DNA of 64,000 nucleotides from Bacteroidetes bacterium OLB12. Its GTDB lineage: Bacteria; Bacteroidota; Bacteroidia; Cytophagales; Cyclobacteriaceae. The first letter of the stretch is position 1; each line of letters starts with the position of its first letter. The translations under genes and the position numbers were made by a program. Location: assembly GCA_001567185.1 (NCBI GenBank), contig LNFR01000020.1, positions 18,084 through 82,083 of the forward strand. Reading direction: 5' to 3'. Positions 20,449 to 30,659 of this stretch are shown here, piece after piece. The notes beneath the pieces were generated by a model, which saw only the letters and a program-made list of their open reading frames with translations, did no database searches and was not told where the DNA came from.

Positions 20449-20595
20449 ATGAAAGCAAAATCTATCATCATTTTAGCTGCAGTTGTGATCACGGTATCAT
20501 CTCTTGTGGCTTTTAAGTCGGCTAACAACGCGACCGTAGCTCAAAAAGAAGTTATCGCTACACCAAACAGCGGTGGCTTTGCTTTGAAGGACTAA
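20449..20595 (+). CDS. 48-residue exported peptide, second of a tandem pair
   Basis: ATG 20449 to TAA 20593-20595, 38 nt after the first peptide gene. It has an N-terminal signal (KAKSIIILAAVVITVSSLVA) and a mature region of about 25 residues ending PNSGGFALKD. This end resembles the SPIKEG end of the upstream peptide (N-x-G-G then Lys-acidic), although the two signal sequences differ. It is probably co-transcribed with it. The structured stretch at 20671-20812 follows. Function unknown; an exported signal, toxin or structural peptide are all open. Confidence 0.65.
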   Translation: MKAKSIIILAAVVITVSSLVAFKSANNATVAQKEVIATPNSGGFALKD

Positions 20596-20670
20596 TCAAT
20601 TCAAAGAACGCATTGATTCGTATAAAATCGGTTACTAAGGTAACTCGTTTACATGATTCAATTTGTGCAA

Positions 20671-20812
20671 TCTTCCCTGCATGTTAGGGAAATAGGGTTT
20701 ACAGTGGTATTTAGCACTGCCTTGATATGGCGTATTTACCGCTATTCCCTTCTATATAGGGCCTAATTTTTTTTCCCTCAAGCACGTTTGGCTTAACGTA
20801 GGAGGGCTGGCC
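20671..20812 (+). other. Densely structured non-coding stretch with alternative hairpins and a T8 run
   Basis: AGGGAA at 20686-20691 can pair with TTCCCT just upstream (20673-20678, 7-nt loop) or with TTCCCT downstream (20745-20750, extended with CTA/TAG as a closing stem). The second pairing would enclose a CAGTG/CACTG hairpin (20702-20719). A T8 run lies at 20767-20774. Then CCCTC...GAGGG with inner ACGTT/AACGT forms another hairpin (about 20775-20805). No reading frame covers it. It may be the 3' end of the peptide transcript with a terminator, or an independent structured RNA. Confidence 0.45.
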
Positions 20813-20875
20813 ATTCGTTTAAAAAAATACCCGTTTTTTAGCAAATTGGGGGTATAATATTACATCCTATTTTGC

Positions 20876-22639
20876 TTACTCAATCACCAATTCATAAGGC
20901 ATTCGTGCCTGGCTACCCTGGTAATTCTTTAGTTTTTTAAGGTGTTGATAGGTATCATACTGCGATCCCAATTCCTTCTTTAAAATCCGCGTTTCGGCAT
21001 TTTCTTCCATTCCACTCAACCATTCTTCGAAGAAACTCTTCTGGACCGGGTAGTATCTCAGCTTGTAATCTCCGGCTACGTGGGCTACCTCTGCAGCCAA
21101 CGTTACAGCCTTCTCAAAATTTCCGAGTACATCAACGAGCCCACGTTCCTTTGCCTGGGTACCAGTCCAAACCCGGCCTGAAGCAACCTTCAATAGTTCA
21201 TCCACCGGCATGTGGCGGCCGTCAGCAGCTTTGGAAGTAAAGCTTTGATAAATTTCGTCTGTCTTCTTTTGCCAGATATTTTTTTCTACTGCCGTAAGCG
21301 GCCGCGTAAAGGTTATCAACTCACCCACCTCTCCTGTTTTTACTTCTTCAAACGTAATTCCAAGTTTGTTATTCAGGAAACTACTCATATCAAACAGAAT
21401 ACTGAACACACCAATGGAACCCGTGATGGTTGTGGGCTGTGCTACAATTGTATCGCACGCCATTGCCAGGTAATAACCACCCGAGGCTGCGTAATCAGAC
21501 ATAGAGGCAATAACCGGCTTAACCGCGGTGGCCAGTTTTATCTCACGCCACATCACATCCGAAGCCAATGCACTACCACCCGGTGAATTAATGCGTAGTA
21601 CAATTGCTTTTACCCGGTTGTTGGTTCGTGCTTTGCGTATTTCTTCGGCAAACGTATCTGAACCAATTATTCCATTCTGTCCTTTGCCCGACAAAATATC
21701 ACCATCCGCAACGATTACGGCTATCTCGTTTTTGGATTTACTGGTTCCTGAAAAACTGCGCTTATACTTTCTGTATTTAACCAGGTTAATTTTTGTTTTC
21801 GCAGATATACCCAATCGTTCACAAATATCGGCTTGCACCTGATCGAAGTACACCAAAGAATCAACCAACCCATGCTGCAAAGCGGTGCGGGTGTTTACTA
21901 CCAGCATTTTATCGGCAATTTCGCGCAAGCGTGTGGCTTCTATGCTGCGGGAATCCGCCACGTCTTCAATCACCGTGCGATGGATATCGGCAATCATCTC
22001 ATTTAATTGTAATCTGTTTTCCTCGCTCATTTGGTCGCGAATAAAAGGCTCTACCGCACTCTTAAAATCTCCCACTCTGAATATCTGAGGTTTAATGTCC
22101 AGCTTATCAAACAACTTTTTATAAAACGAAACCTCTACCGAAAGTCCATTAAATTCCAGTTCGCCTTCCGGATGGAGGTAAACTTTATCAGCAACCGAAA
22201 CCACATAATAAGCCGACTCGGTATAATACTCGCTATAGGCTACTATCCACTTACCCGATTCCTTAAAATCCTCAAGAGCCTGCCGCAACTCGCGGGCTAC
22301 GCCATAACCACCCATCAGGGTGCTTAGCTCCAGGTAAATGCCTTCAATCTTAGCATCTGTTTTTGCATTTTGAATGGCACGTTTCAACGGCAATAAACCC
22401 ATCGTTGAAACCGCTCCCGGTATGGGTATATCCTCAAAGGGATCTTCAACTTCATTTTCGCTAATCAGCCCATCTAATTTCAAATGCAAAACCGATTTGT
22501 CCTTTATGGCCACCGACTGGTTGCTATCTGAAAAACTGGCTACCATGCCTAACAACAATAAAAAACCTAAAACACATAAAACAATAAATGCAATGAGCGA
22601 CCCCAGGCAGGAAGCTAAAAATGTCTTGAAGAAATTCAT
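20876..22639 (-). CDS. sppA: Signal peptide peptidase SppA, 67K type
   Basis: 587 residues from ATG 22639 (MNFFKTFLASCLGS); the frame is open to 22693 but the upstream codons are not family-like. One N-terminal membrane helix anchors two tandem S49 peptidase domains. The first contains YSEYYTESAYYVVSVADK (catalytic Lys region is typically here) and the second contains RINSPGGSALASD and SDYAASGGYYLAMACD with the serine nucleophile. It degrades cleaved signal peptides in the membrane. Length and architecture match the double-domain form. Confidence 0.93.
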   Translation of the reverse strand: MNFFKTFLASCLGSLIAFIVLCVLGFLLLLGMVASFSDSNQSVAIKDKSVLHLKLDGLISENEVEDPFEDIPIPGAVSTMGLLPLKRAIQNAKTDAKIEGIYLELSTLMGGYGVARELRQALEDFKESGKWIVAYSEYYTESAYYVVSVADKVYLHPEGELEFNGLSVEVSFYKKLFDKLDIKPQIFRVGDFKSAVEPFIRDQMSEENRLQLNEMIADIHRTVIEDVADSRSIEATRLREIADKMLVVNTRTALQHGLVDSLVYFDQVQADICERLGISAKTKINLVKYRKYKRSFSGTSKSKNEIAVIVADGDILSGKGQNGIIGSDTFAEEIRKARTNNRVKAIVLRINSPGGSALASDVMWREIKLATAVKPVIASMSDYAASGGYYLAMACDTIVAQPTTITGSIGVFSILFDMSSFLNNKLGITFEEVKTGEVGELITFTRPLTAVEKNIWQKKTDEIYQSFTSKAADGRHMPVDELLKVASGRVWTGTQAKERGLVDVLGNFEKAVTLAAEVAHVAGDYKLRYYPVQKSFFEEWLSGMEENAETRILKKELGSQYDTYQHLKKLKNYQGSQARMPYELVIE

Positions 22640-22713
22640 GGATTGAATATTAGGCTCGAAAATTACAGAAAGAAGCACGGTAATTAAAACCACCTTCTAT
22701 CTTTCGCATCTGA

Positions 22714-23202
22714 ATGAACGTAGCTCCGCTAATATTGTTACTGGGCAGCAACCAGGGCGAAAGCCAGGTGTTGCTAAAAAACGCACGGGCTTTACTGGAA
22801 GAAGCTTTGGGAGAAATTAAGATTGTATCATCGATATACCGAACCAAAGCCTGGGGTAAAACCAATCAACCCGATTTTTTGAACCAGGTGGTGGTTATTC
22901 CCTACACAGGCCATGCGGTTTCTGCGCTGGACCTGGTTCTGGAAATTGAACACAAACTTGGCCGCACACGAACGGTAAAGTGGGGAGAGCGCACGATGGA
23001 TATCGATATCCTGTATTATGGTAATCAGATTTGCCAAACCGCCCGGTTAACTCTGCCACACCCAGCGTTGCATATAAGACGATTTGCCTTAGTGCCATTG
23101 TGCGAAATCCTTCCCGATTTCATTCATCCTGTATTCAACAAAACACAGGTGCAACTGCTGGACGAATGTCCCGATCATCTGGAGGTTATTAAACTGTTAT
23201 AA
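22714..23202 (+). CDS. folK: 2-amino-4-hydroxy-6-hydroxymethyldihydropteridine pyrophosphokinase
   Basis: 162 residues. It transfers pyrophosphate from ATP in folate synthesis. The family motifs are in order: LLLGSNQG at the start, SSIYRTKAWG, DFLNQVV, and the signature WGERTMDIDILYYG followed by LPHPALHIRRFALVPLCEI. It is divergent from sppA and convergent with fabD. No other folate gene is in the window. Confidence 0.95.
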   Translation: MNVAPLILLLGSNQGESQVLLKNARALLEEALGEIKIVSSIYRTKAWGKTNQPDFLNQVVVIPYTGHAVSALDLVLEIEHKLGRTRTVKWGERTMDIDILYYGNQICQTARLTLPHPALHIRRFALVPLCEILPDFIHPVFNKTQVQLLDECPDHLEVIKLL

Positions 23203-23247
23203 TCCAGTGCCGGCTTCCCCACTTCTGGCTGAACGAAAAATCCGGTT

Positions 23248-24120
23248 CTATAAACTTAATACCTCCACCTGTGGCGCAATTTTCTTTACAAGGCCCTGTA
23301 ACACCTTGCCCGGGCCACATTCTGCAAATCGGTTGCCACCATCTTTTACCATGTTTTGAACCAATTGTGTCCACCGTACGGGTGCGGTTAACTGATCAAT
23401 CAGATTCTTTTTAATCACAGCCACATCGGTTGAAGGCAAGGCATTTACATTCTGGTAAACCGGACAAATAGGTGTGTTGAAATTTGTGGAGGCAATGGCT
23501 GCCGCCAGTTCTTCGCGGGCAGGTTCCATTAAGGGAGAATGAAAGGCCCCACCAACCTGAAGCGGCATGGCGCGCTTAGCCCCGGCTGCTTTCAATTTTT
23601 CGCAAGCAATATCAATTCCTTTCATAGAGCCGGAAATAACCAACTGGCCCGGACAATTATAATTAGCTGCCACTACAATTTCTTCTGTAATGGAGGCACA
23701 GATTTCTTCAACCTTTGCATCATCTAAACCCAAAATGGCCGCCATGGTAGAGGGATTGATTTCACACGCACGCTGCATAGCCATTGCTCTTTTGTACACC
23801 AGGCTCAGGCCGTCTTCAAACGAAAGCGTTTTATTAGCCACTAATGCCGAAAACTCTCCTAATGAATGCCCGGCCACCATCTGGGGAAGTTTTTCTTGTG
23901 CCAACGCAGTTGCCACAGAATGAATAAACACAGCCGGTTGCGTAACCCGGGTTTGTTTTAGCTCTTCGGCCGAGCCTGCAAACATAATCTCCGTTATATT
24001 AAATCCAAGAATGGTGTTGGCCTTATCAAAAAGTGATTTGGCTATCGGGTTTGAATCGTACAGTTCTTTACCCATTCCGGTAAACTGGGCACCCTGCCCC
24101 GGAAAAACAAATGCGGTCAT
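23248..24120 (-). CDS. fabD: Malonyl-CoA:ACP transacylase
   Basis: 290 residues. It loads malonyl groups onto acyl-carrier protein for fatty-acid synthesis. It begins TAFVFPGQGAQFTGMGKEL, carries the nucleophile motif GHSLGEF (Ser near residue 85) and the catalytic His in GGAFHSPLM (near 194), and ends with GPGKVLQGLVKKI. Length and motifs are complete. Other fatty-acid genes (fabH, accB, accC) lie 14 kb away. Confidence 0.96.
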   Translation of the reverse strand: MTAFVFPGQGAQFTGMGKELYDSNPIAKSLFDKANTILGFNITEIMFAGSAEELKQTRVTQPAVFIHSVATALAQEKLPQMVAGHSLGEFSALVANKTLSFEDGLSLVYKRAMAMQRACEINPSTMAAILGLDDAKVEEICASITEEIVVAANYNCPGQLVISGSMKGIDIACEKLKAAGAKRAMPLQVGGAFHSPLMEPAREELAAAIASTNFNTPICPVYQNVNALPSTDVAVIKKNLIDQLTAPVRWTQLVQNMVKDGGNRFAECGPGKVLQGLVKKIAPQVEVLSL

Positions 24121-24174
24121 GGTAATAAAATTTGAATGCAGTTTACTGGATGCAGCGGTAAGATCAAAATGTAT

Positions 24175-24591
24175 TCAGGACACAAACCTCGCTTTCAGTT
24201 CAGGGGTGGGAATCATGCAGGCGTCTTTCTTGCCAAACCACTTATACCGGTTTCGCGAAATCCAGCTATAAACCCAATCGCGCAATACTGCCGGTACAAT
24301 TTTAAATCCATAGAGAAGCGGCCAACCGCCCGTTAATTGCCGGGCTATTTCAAGCGCTGCATTACTTTTTTGTAATAACCTTCCTTGTTTCACCAATAGC
24401 ACACTATTCAGTTCCGACTCATTTAATCCAAATGCGCGCATTTGGTTTTTTCCGAAATCGGACTGTAAAGAAGCAAATCTGAATTTTGCTTTTGGGTCGC
24501 GCTGAATGATAAACAGAACCGAACTATTGCAAAGGTTGCACACCCCATCGAAAAGAACTACCGGTTGTTCTATCTCACCAGGTGCACCCAT
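24175..24591 (-). CDS. DCC-family thiol-disulfide oxidoreductase-like protein (DUF393)
   Basis: 138 residues. The DUF393 signature DGVCNLCNSSVLFIIQRD gives the DxxCxxC motif near residue 15, followed by FRFASLQSDFG and the late PLLYGFKIVPAVLRDWVYSWISRNRY. The family has a thioredoxin-like fold with a redox-active pair, and its physiological role is not settled. The start overlaps the end of the upstream T9SS protein gene by 22 nt, so the two may be translationally coupled. Confidence 0.85.
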   Translation of the reverse strand: MGAPGEIEQPVVLFDGVCNLCNSSVLFIIQRDPKAKFRFASLQSDFGKNQMRAFGLNESELNSVLLVKQGRLLQKSNAALEIARQLTGGWPLLYGFKIVPAVLRDWVYSWISRNRYKWFGKKDACMIPTPELKARFVS

Positions 24592-27443
24592 CCCTTTAAG
24601 CTTTTATTTTGCCGGGCCGGATCGATCACATCAAAGGTTACATCGGCACTATAGAAATAAAATCCGGTAGATAACTCACGGCCATCTTTATCCCGGCCAT
24701 CCCAATCAATGTAAATGGATCGCTCTCCACCTGAAGTATATCGATATACTTCCTTGCCCCACCGGTTGTAAACTTTAAAATCAACTTTCAATACAAACCG
24801 GGCGCAGCGCTTACGCAAGTCGGTCAGGTCCTGGCCGCAGGGGCCTACTCCGTCTTCACCTATTACATCACCAATTCTATCGCTAAAGGCGCTGAATAGA
24901 TCGTTGCACTGATCTTCATTTGGTGTAAACACATTAGGTAATTCATAATACGGACAATTATCGAAGCAAAATACCTCGCTGGCTTCGCTTTCATTACCGG
25001 CACGATCTACTGCAATAATTTTATAACAGGCTGCAAATGAAGGCAGGTTGGAATGCACGAAGAATGTATCAGACACAATGGCAATTTCGGTAAATGCTTC
25101 GGTAAGCCTGCTTGCCATCAACACCTTATAATTACGAATGTCATCGCGGCACGCCAGGTCGGCAGGCCGTTGCCATGATAATGTATTGCTGTACAAATTG
25201 GTGCCGCAGGTTGATGTTTCAATAAACTCCTGGCAGTCAACACCTGTCATGGTAAATTGTGGCTTGCAGGGTGGAACTAAATCGTTTGGTGTGGCACAAA
25301 TTATCTGCGAAAAAATTTTCCAGGGGTGCATCGATCAGCGGGTTGCCATACGTACCCCTTGTGCGCACCCGGTAGCAATACTCCTGTGTTTCCTGCAGGG
25401 GTTGGTTGTTATACTGGCCGGAGTCTGCATAATTAAAAGCATACTGGGTTACATCAACCACATCGATTAAAACCATTTGTGCTTCGGTTGCATTTTCGGG
25501 CCCACGATAAATCTCGTGCAACGGAAAACTTTGGGAGTTATTAGACCACGGCACATCGGCATTCCATGTTAAATCAATGCGTTGAAATTTCGATGCTGTT
25601 TCCAGCCGTACAGTAGATGCCGTGGCAGACTCTCCTACTTTCACATTGTTATTATCGTATGCGATAACCCGATAATTATAAATCAAATCTTTTGTGTTGA
25701 GTTGGGTATCGGTAAATACGGTATCCGCTCGCCTGCCCGGAAACGCAGGGGTAAGATTAATTTCACCTGAAAATCCTTCGGCCCGATGCAATTCGTATGT
25801 GTAGGGTGGTGGAAATTGCCCCTGGTCTGCCTGAAAGGGCCGCACCCATCGCACCAGAATTTCGCCATTTGTTCTGCTGGTTATTTCAACAGAAACATTG
25901 GTAATGGCAGGTAAATCGGCAAGTATGGGAGGCAGGCATACCTCTTGCGAAACCAGGCTTTCGCCCCCACCCGGTTGTGGAAATACTGCCACCAACCGAT
26001 AACAATATTTTGCACCGGAAACCAACCCGTTACCTCCATTATTGTCAGTAAAGGTGGTGGTTCCTATGGGTACCGTACCAATTAGTGAGAAGCCAAGAAA
26101 ATCGGGCATACCGGTTTCACAATCAGGAATAAATGTGGACGAATCTACCCTGCGCCAAATCTGCATACTTACTGCATTGGCCTCGCAAGTATAATCTTTC
26201 CAACTTAATTGTGCTGATCGGGTTGCCAGGTCTAACACAGGTGGTTCCCATTCTGGTGCAGGCCCCACCACCCGAATGTTTACTGTCTTAAACTGCACGA
26301 GGGCCGCCGGCCTTTATCCGTAATCTTGAAATTAATTTGATACGGTTGATCTTTAATATGATCGCACGTGGTGTTCCAGGTTAATGTTTGCGAAGCCTTT
26401 ATGCCAGGCGCTGTGTGCTGAAATTCAACCGGAGCGGGTGTAAAGGTTGCAGGAGATGGGTTAATGGAGAATATCTGCGAGAAAGCTTCAATTTTTACAC
26501 TGTCAAAATCCGGATCCGTTCCAAACACATCAAACGTTACGGTATCCCCTGCCACTACACAAAAATCAGAAGGCACCTCTAATTCGGGGCGTTGGTTCAT
26601 ACAGTCTTCTACAATTATCTGCATGTCGCGAATCACATAGCCCTGGTTAATCCAGATGCCGTTTATCTTGCGCCATTCAATAATTTTAAAAGCAATGTTA
26701 TACTCACCGGGGGCACCCGGGGCATCCCAGGTAATGGTTCCGGTAATCGGGTTTATGATAAATGTGGGCGATCCGGTACCTGCTTCGTTGGCTGTTCCGT
26801 AATTCAAGCCAATGCGATCATAAAAAGTTTTGGTATTAGGATCCAAGTAACCAATTACGTTTGATCCTTTGTCTTTTTTAGGAATCGTAAATTCATATGA
26901 AAGGCTGTCTCCATCAGGATCGTATGCACCCGGATTATGAAAAAATGCAACACTGGTACAGGCTTTATCTATTGGTGGTACAAGTAAAACAGGCGTATTG
27001 CTGCAACCCAAAAATGGATCGATGATAATCTGTGTTTCAATATAAAATGTTGTGTTTACCGAATTGGCAATATTCAATACTCCTTCGTTGCGATTTGCTT
27101 CAAGGTAACTGATGATGTAGCTTCCCGGGCCGGGAAAGGTGTGCTGCACTGTATAAGCCACAAAGCCAACGTCTTGAGGTAAATTAAGTTCCGGTGGAAA
27201 TGAGTTGGACCTTTCGGGAGTAATGTGAACGGGCGATCCATCGCCAAAACGAAGCTCCCCATCGCCAAAGCGAATTGGCGAACCGGTATCGGTGTACATG
27301 TGAATTGTAACATCAAAAGTTAAGGCTGCGCAGTCCACTCTTTTAAGAGTAATTTGGCCGGCCCGGATGTGCGTGGCCCAAACTGAAACCGGCAGGCTTA
27401 AGAAAACCATCCCCACAAAAACCCTGATCGCTCTGCTAACCAT
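24570..27443 (-). CDS. Large surface protein with fibronectin-like repeats and type-B T9SS sorting domain (two frameshifts)
   Basis: About 957 residues when read through two breaks. It starts with a signal peptide and THIRAGQITLKRV, typical of gliding-associated adhesin-like proteins, then PKD/Ig-like and several fibronectin-III-like modules. It ends with YNRWGKEVYRYTSG...IDWDGRDKDGRELSTGFYFY, the gliding-motility-associated (type B) C-terminal sorting domain recognised by the type IX system. One missing C in a CCC run near 26310 and one extra T in a T6 run near 25312 split it into three frames. Each correction joins smoothly (GRRPLVQFKTVNI and LENFSQIICATP). Likely exported to the cell surface; ligand unknown. 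Confidence 0.85.
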
Positions 27444-27631
27444 GTTGATGCCTGATTTTTATATTCAAATAATTCAACCGAACGCTAAGTTACAAGAAAC
27501 AATAAATACTTAGCCTAACAAAACCCGATTCTACCAACGCTGTAATCACATAAATATTTGCTACACAGCCAATAAAAATAAACCGGGTAGCTTACCTGTT
27601 AATTAATTCTTTAAATTTAACAATTAAGTTT

Positions 27632-27874
27632 ATGCGCATCATCAACGAATTTTTTAAGGAAGAAATAAAAATCACCCTATACCACTGGAACAACCGCTAC
27701 CTGATCAAACTGGAGTGGCAATTGTTTGAGCAAACCTACAAGGTAAGCGAGTGGGATGTAACATCTGAAGCCGAGCTACCCGAAATTCTGGATGAAGCAT
27801 TTATGACCTCTGCAAAAAAAGGTTTTCAGGAAATGGCACACGCGCTGGGTACCGCTTTACAGCGATTGAGCTGA
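27632..27874 (+). CDS. Conserved small cytosolic protein, unknown function
   Basis: 80 residues without a signal peptide or membrane helix. Aromatic and acidic residues dominate (LYHWNNRYLIKLEWQLFEQTYKVSEWDV). It stands alone between the divergent T9SS gene and the acyltransferase gene, 57 nt before the latter. Codon use and the A/T-rich leader look native. No family is recognised, though small proteins of this sort are often conserved within Cytophagales. Confidence 0.6.
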   Translation: MRIINEFFKEEIKITLYHWNNRYLIKLEWQLFEQTYKVSEWDVTSEAELPEILDEAFMTSAKKGFQEMAHALGTALQRLS

Positions 27875-27930
27875 TCATTTGCTATTGCCCCTTAAGCCCT
27901 TAACTTTGAATCCCCGCATGATTTACAGGC

Positions 27931-29624
27931 ATGGAATTACTGGAAGAAAAGAAAAATAAGAATCGAAAATACGAACCCATTCTGGAGGGTATTCCCGATT
28001 GGCCTGTCTATCAGCTAAGTAAAAACCGAAAGGAATTTATTGAACTGGTAACACAACAATCCATTATCCGGATAAAAGCTTTAAGACCTACCCGCAAACA
28101 ACTGATTGACGATCTGGAAGCAACCGCTTACCGCGAACAAAACCGGATTAAACGAAACCGCTGGCGTGTAGATCCAAAAGATGACAGCCGCTTTTGGTCG
28201 TATGTAAAAAATGAATTGGTAGAACTTAGCTCCAAAGACCCAGAAACAACCGGGCCGATTGTGGATGCGTTGCTTGAAAAAATTGTTAACCGCTATGCTA
28301 ATGAAATTGCGGGAAACTTTAAACCCAACTCATACCGCTTTACACGCGAAGTAGTTAAATTCTGGTTTCAGCGTTTGTTAAATGGTGCCCGTGTAAAAAA
28401 ATTCGGGGCGTTTTTCCGAAATCAATATACCCTACGCGACAAGATACAGGTGGTGGGAAAGGTTAGAATGCTGCGCGACCTGGCAAAAAAAGGAACGGTA
28501 ATCATGGTGCCCACCCACTTCAGCAACCTGGATTCCATTTTAATTGGCTGGGTAATTCATGCCGTGGGCTTACCCGCTTTTATTTACGGAGCAGGCCTTA
28601 ACCTGTTCAATATTAAAATCTTCGCGTACTTTATGAACAGCTTAGGCGCCTACAAGGTTGACAGACGAAAGAAAAACCTGCCCTACCTGGAAACACTTAA
28701 GATGTACTCCAGTTTGGCTATTCAAAAAGGTGCGCATAGTTTATTTTTTCCTGGCGGAACCCGCTCGCGCTCCGGTTTGATTGAGAAGCAACTGAAGTTG
28801 GGGCTGCTCAGCACGGCCATTGAGGCCCAGCGCAATCTTTACCAGCAGACCCCCGAAGGCGAGGTACGCAAAATTTTTGTTGTACCGGTTACGCTCAACT
28901 ACAACTTTGTGTTAGAAGCTCCCGATCTGATTGAAGACTACCTGCAGGTGAAAGGGCAGGATAAGTATTTTCCTGAGCAGGATAAATACGGCAGCATGGA
29001 GTTGCTCCGGTTCATGTTCAAATTCTTTACCAAGGGTTCTAACATTTCTGTTTCAATCGGGCCAGGCCTGGATGTAATGGGTAACTACGTGGATGAAGCA
29101 GGTAACAGCCTCGATCCGCAGGGACGAATCATTGACACCCGCGGCTATTTTATATCTAACGGTAGTATTACAGACGATAAGCAACGCGAAGACGAATACA
29201 CCCGTATGCTTAGCCAGCGTATTGTTTCAGAGTATCATCGCATTAACCGGGTATTTGCCAGTCACCTGGCCGCATTTGTGGCTTTTGAAATGTGGCAAAA
29301 AAATATTCTAAACTGGATTTGTTCAACCTGTTACGCTTGCCGGAAGAAGACCTGGAACTGGACTATAACGAATACCGCCAGACCTTTAAACGGGTTCGAA
29401 AAAGGATTTACGAATTAAAAGATAATGGTAAGGTTTACCATGCCACCCACCTGAAAGGCAAGGTTGACCAGGTGATTAAATTGGGAATTGAAAACGTGGG
29501 GATATTCCATCTCAAGCGCCCCTTACTCAAAAACAAAAAAGGCAACATCATCACCAAAGATCTTACCGTATTGTACTATTACCATAACCGCCTGGTAGGC
29601 TATGATCTTGAGCAGTACATCTGA
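27931..29624 (+). CDS. Large phospholipid acyltransferase (PlsC/PlsB-like; one frameshift)
   Basis: About 564 residues. A central acyltransferase domain carries the HX4D motif in VPTHFSNLDSILIG (near residue 193) and FPGGTRSRSG (near 275), the catalytic and phosphate-binding blocks of glycerolipid acyltransferases. Long N- and C-terminal parts (about 180 and 200 residues) make it much bigger than PlsC and closer in size to PlsB. One missing A in the A7 run near 29296 breaks the frame; joining gives EMWQKKYSKLDLFNLL. It overlaps gpsA by 23 nt, which favours glycerol-3-phosphate or its monoacyl form as acceptor. Which acceptor is used cannot be decided here. Confidence 0.8.
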
Positions 29625-30659
29625 AAAACCCGTAGGCGTAATTGGTGCGGGTAACTTCGGAACCGTAATTGCCAACATTTTAGCCCATAGCCGGAAAGTG
29701 TTGCTCTACACCCGCGATGAGCAAACGGCCGTGCGCATCAAATCCGAAAATCAAAATAAGGGCTATCCGCTACACGCAAATGTTGAACCCGTACACGATT
29801 TGCAGCAAATAGCTACTCAATGCGATGTGCTGTTTCCTATAGTACCCTCTGCGCATTTCCGCGCTATGATGCGGCAATTATCGCCTTACTTGCAGCCTTA
29901 TCACATCCTCATCCACGGCACCAAAGGATTTGACATTACCCTACCGGAAGGCCAATCGTTGGAAAATGTTACCAAGCTTACCCGGCAACAGGTAAAAACC
30001 ATGAGCGAGGTAATACAGGAAGAAAGTGTGGTGGTGCGGGTAGGCTGCCTGGCCGGGCCCAACCTTGCAAAAGAATTGGCGCAACGCCAACCCGGAGCCA
30101 CCGTAGTGGCCAGTCATTTCAACGAAGTAATTCAGCTTGGTAAACGCCTGTTACGCAACGATCGCTTTCAGGTATATGAAAATAATGACATTGTTGGTGT
30201 TGAGATTGCCGGTGTCTTAAAAAATATAATTGCTATTGCCTCGGGCGCATTAAGCGGGTTGGGGTATGGCGAAAATGCCAAAGGACTTTTGATAAGCCGG
30301 GGAGCGGTAGAAATGGTTTACCTGGGCCGCGCCCTGGGTGGCGACTTAAAAGCTTTTTTAGGTGTGGCCGGCATTGGCGATCTGGTTACAACCTGCAACA
30401 GCCCAATGAGCCGTAACTTTACAGTTGGCTATCGCCTGGCCAAAGGCGAAAAGTTACCCGACATCTTAGCAGACATGACGGAAGTTGCAGAAAGGTGTAA
30501 ACACAGTGCGCATTGCCAAAAAAATGTGCTGATCATTACAAAGTTCGCGCTCTTATTACCGACCGGTTGTACAAAGTGCTTTTTGAAGGAATGACCGTTG
30601 AAGAAGCCCTTGAGTTTCTGATGCGCTATCCACTTAATGTGGATATTGATTTTATCTGA
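29602..30659 (+). CDS. gpsA: Glycerol-3-phosphate dehydrogenase [NAD(P)+] (C-terminus frameshifted)
   Basis: About 351 residues once corrected. It makes sn-glycerol-3-phosphate for phospholipids. The dinucleotide site VGVIGAGNFGTVIA, HGTKGFD, GPNLAKELAQRQPGATVVAS, the catalytic Lys in GVLKNIIAIASG and GIGDLVTTCNSPMSRN are all present. After EVAE the frame fails. Two extra A bases (near 30491-30493 and in the A7 run at 30518-30524) hide the expected end GVNTVRIAKK then CADHYKVRALITDRLYKVLFEGM, stop TGA 30657-30659. Start could be ATG 29602 or TTG 29608. It overlaps the acyltransferase gene, so the two are an operon. Confidence 0.93.
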
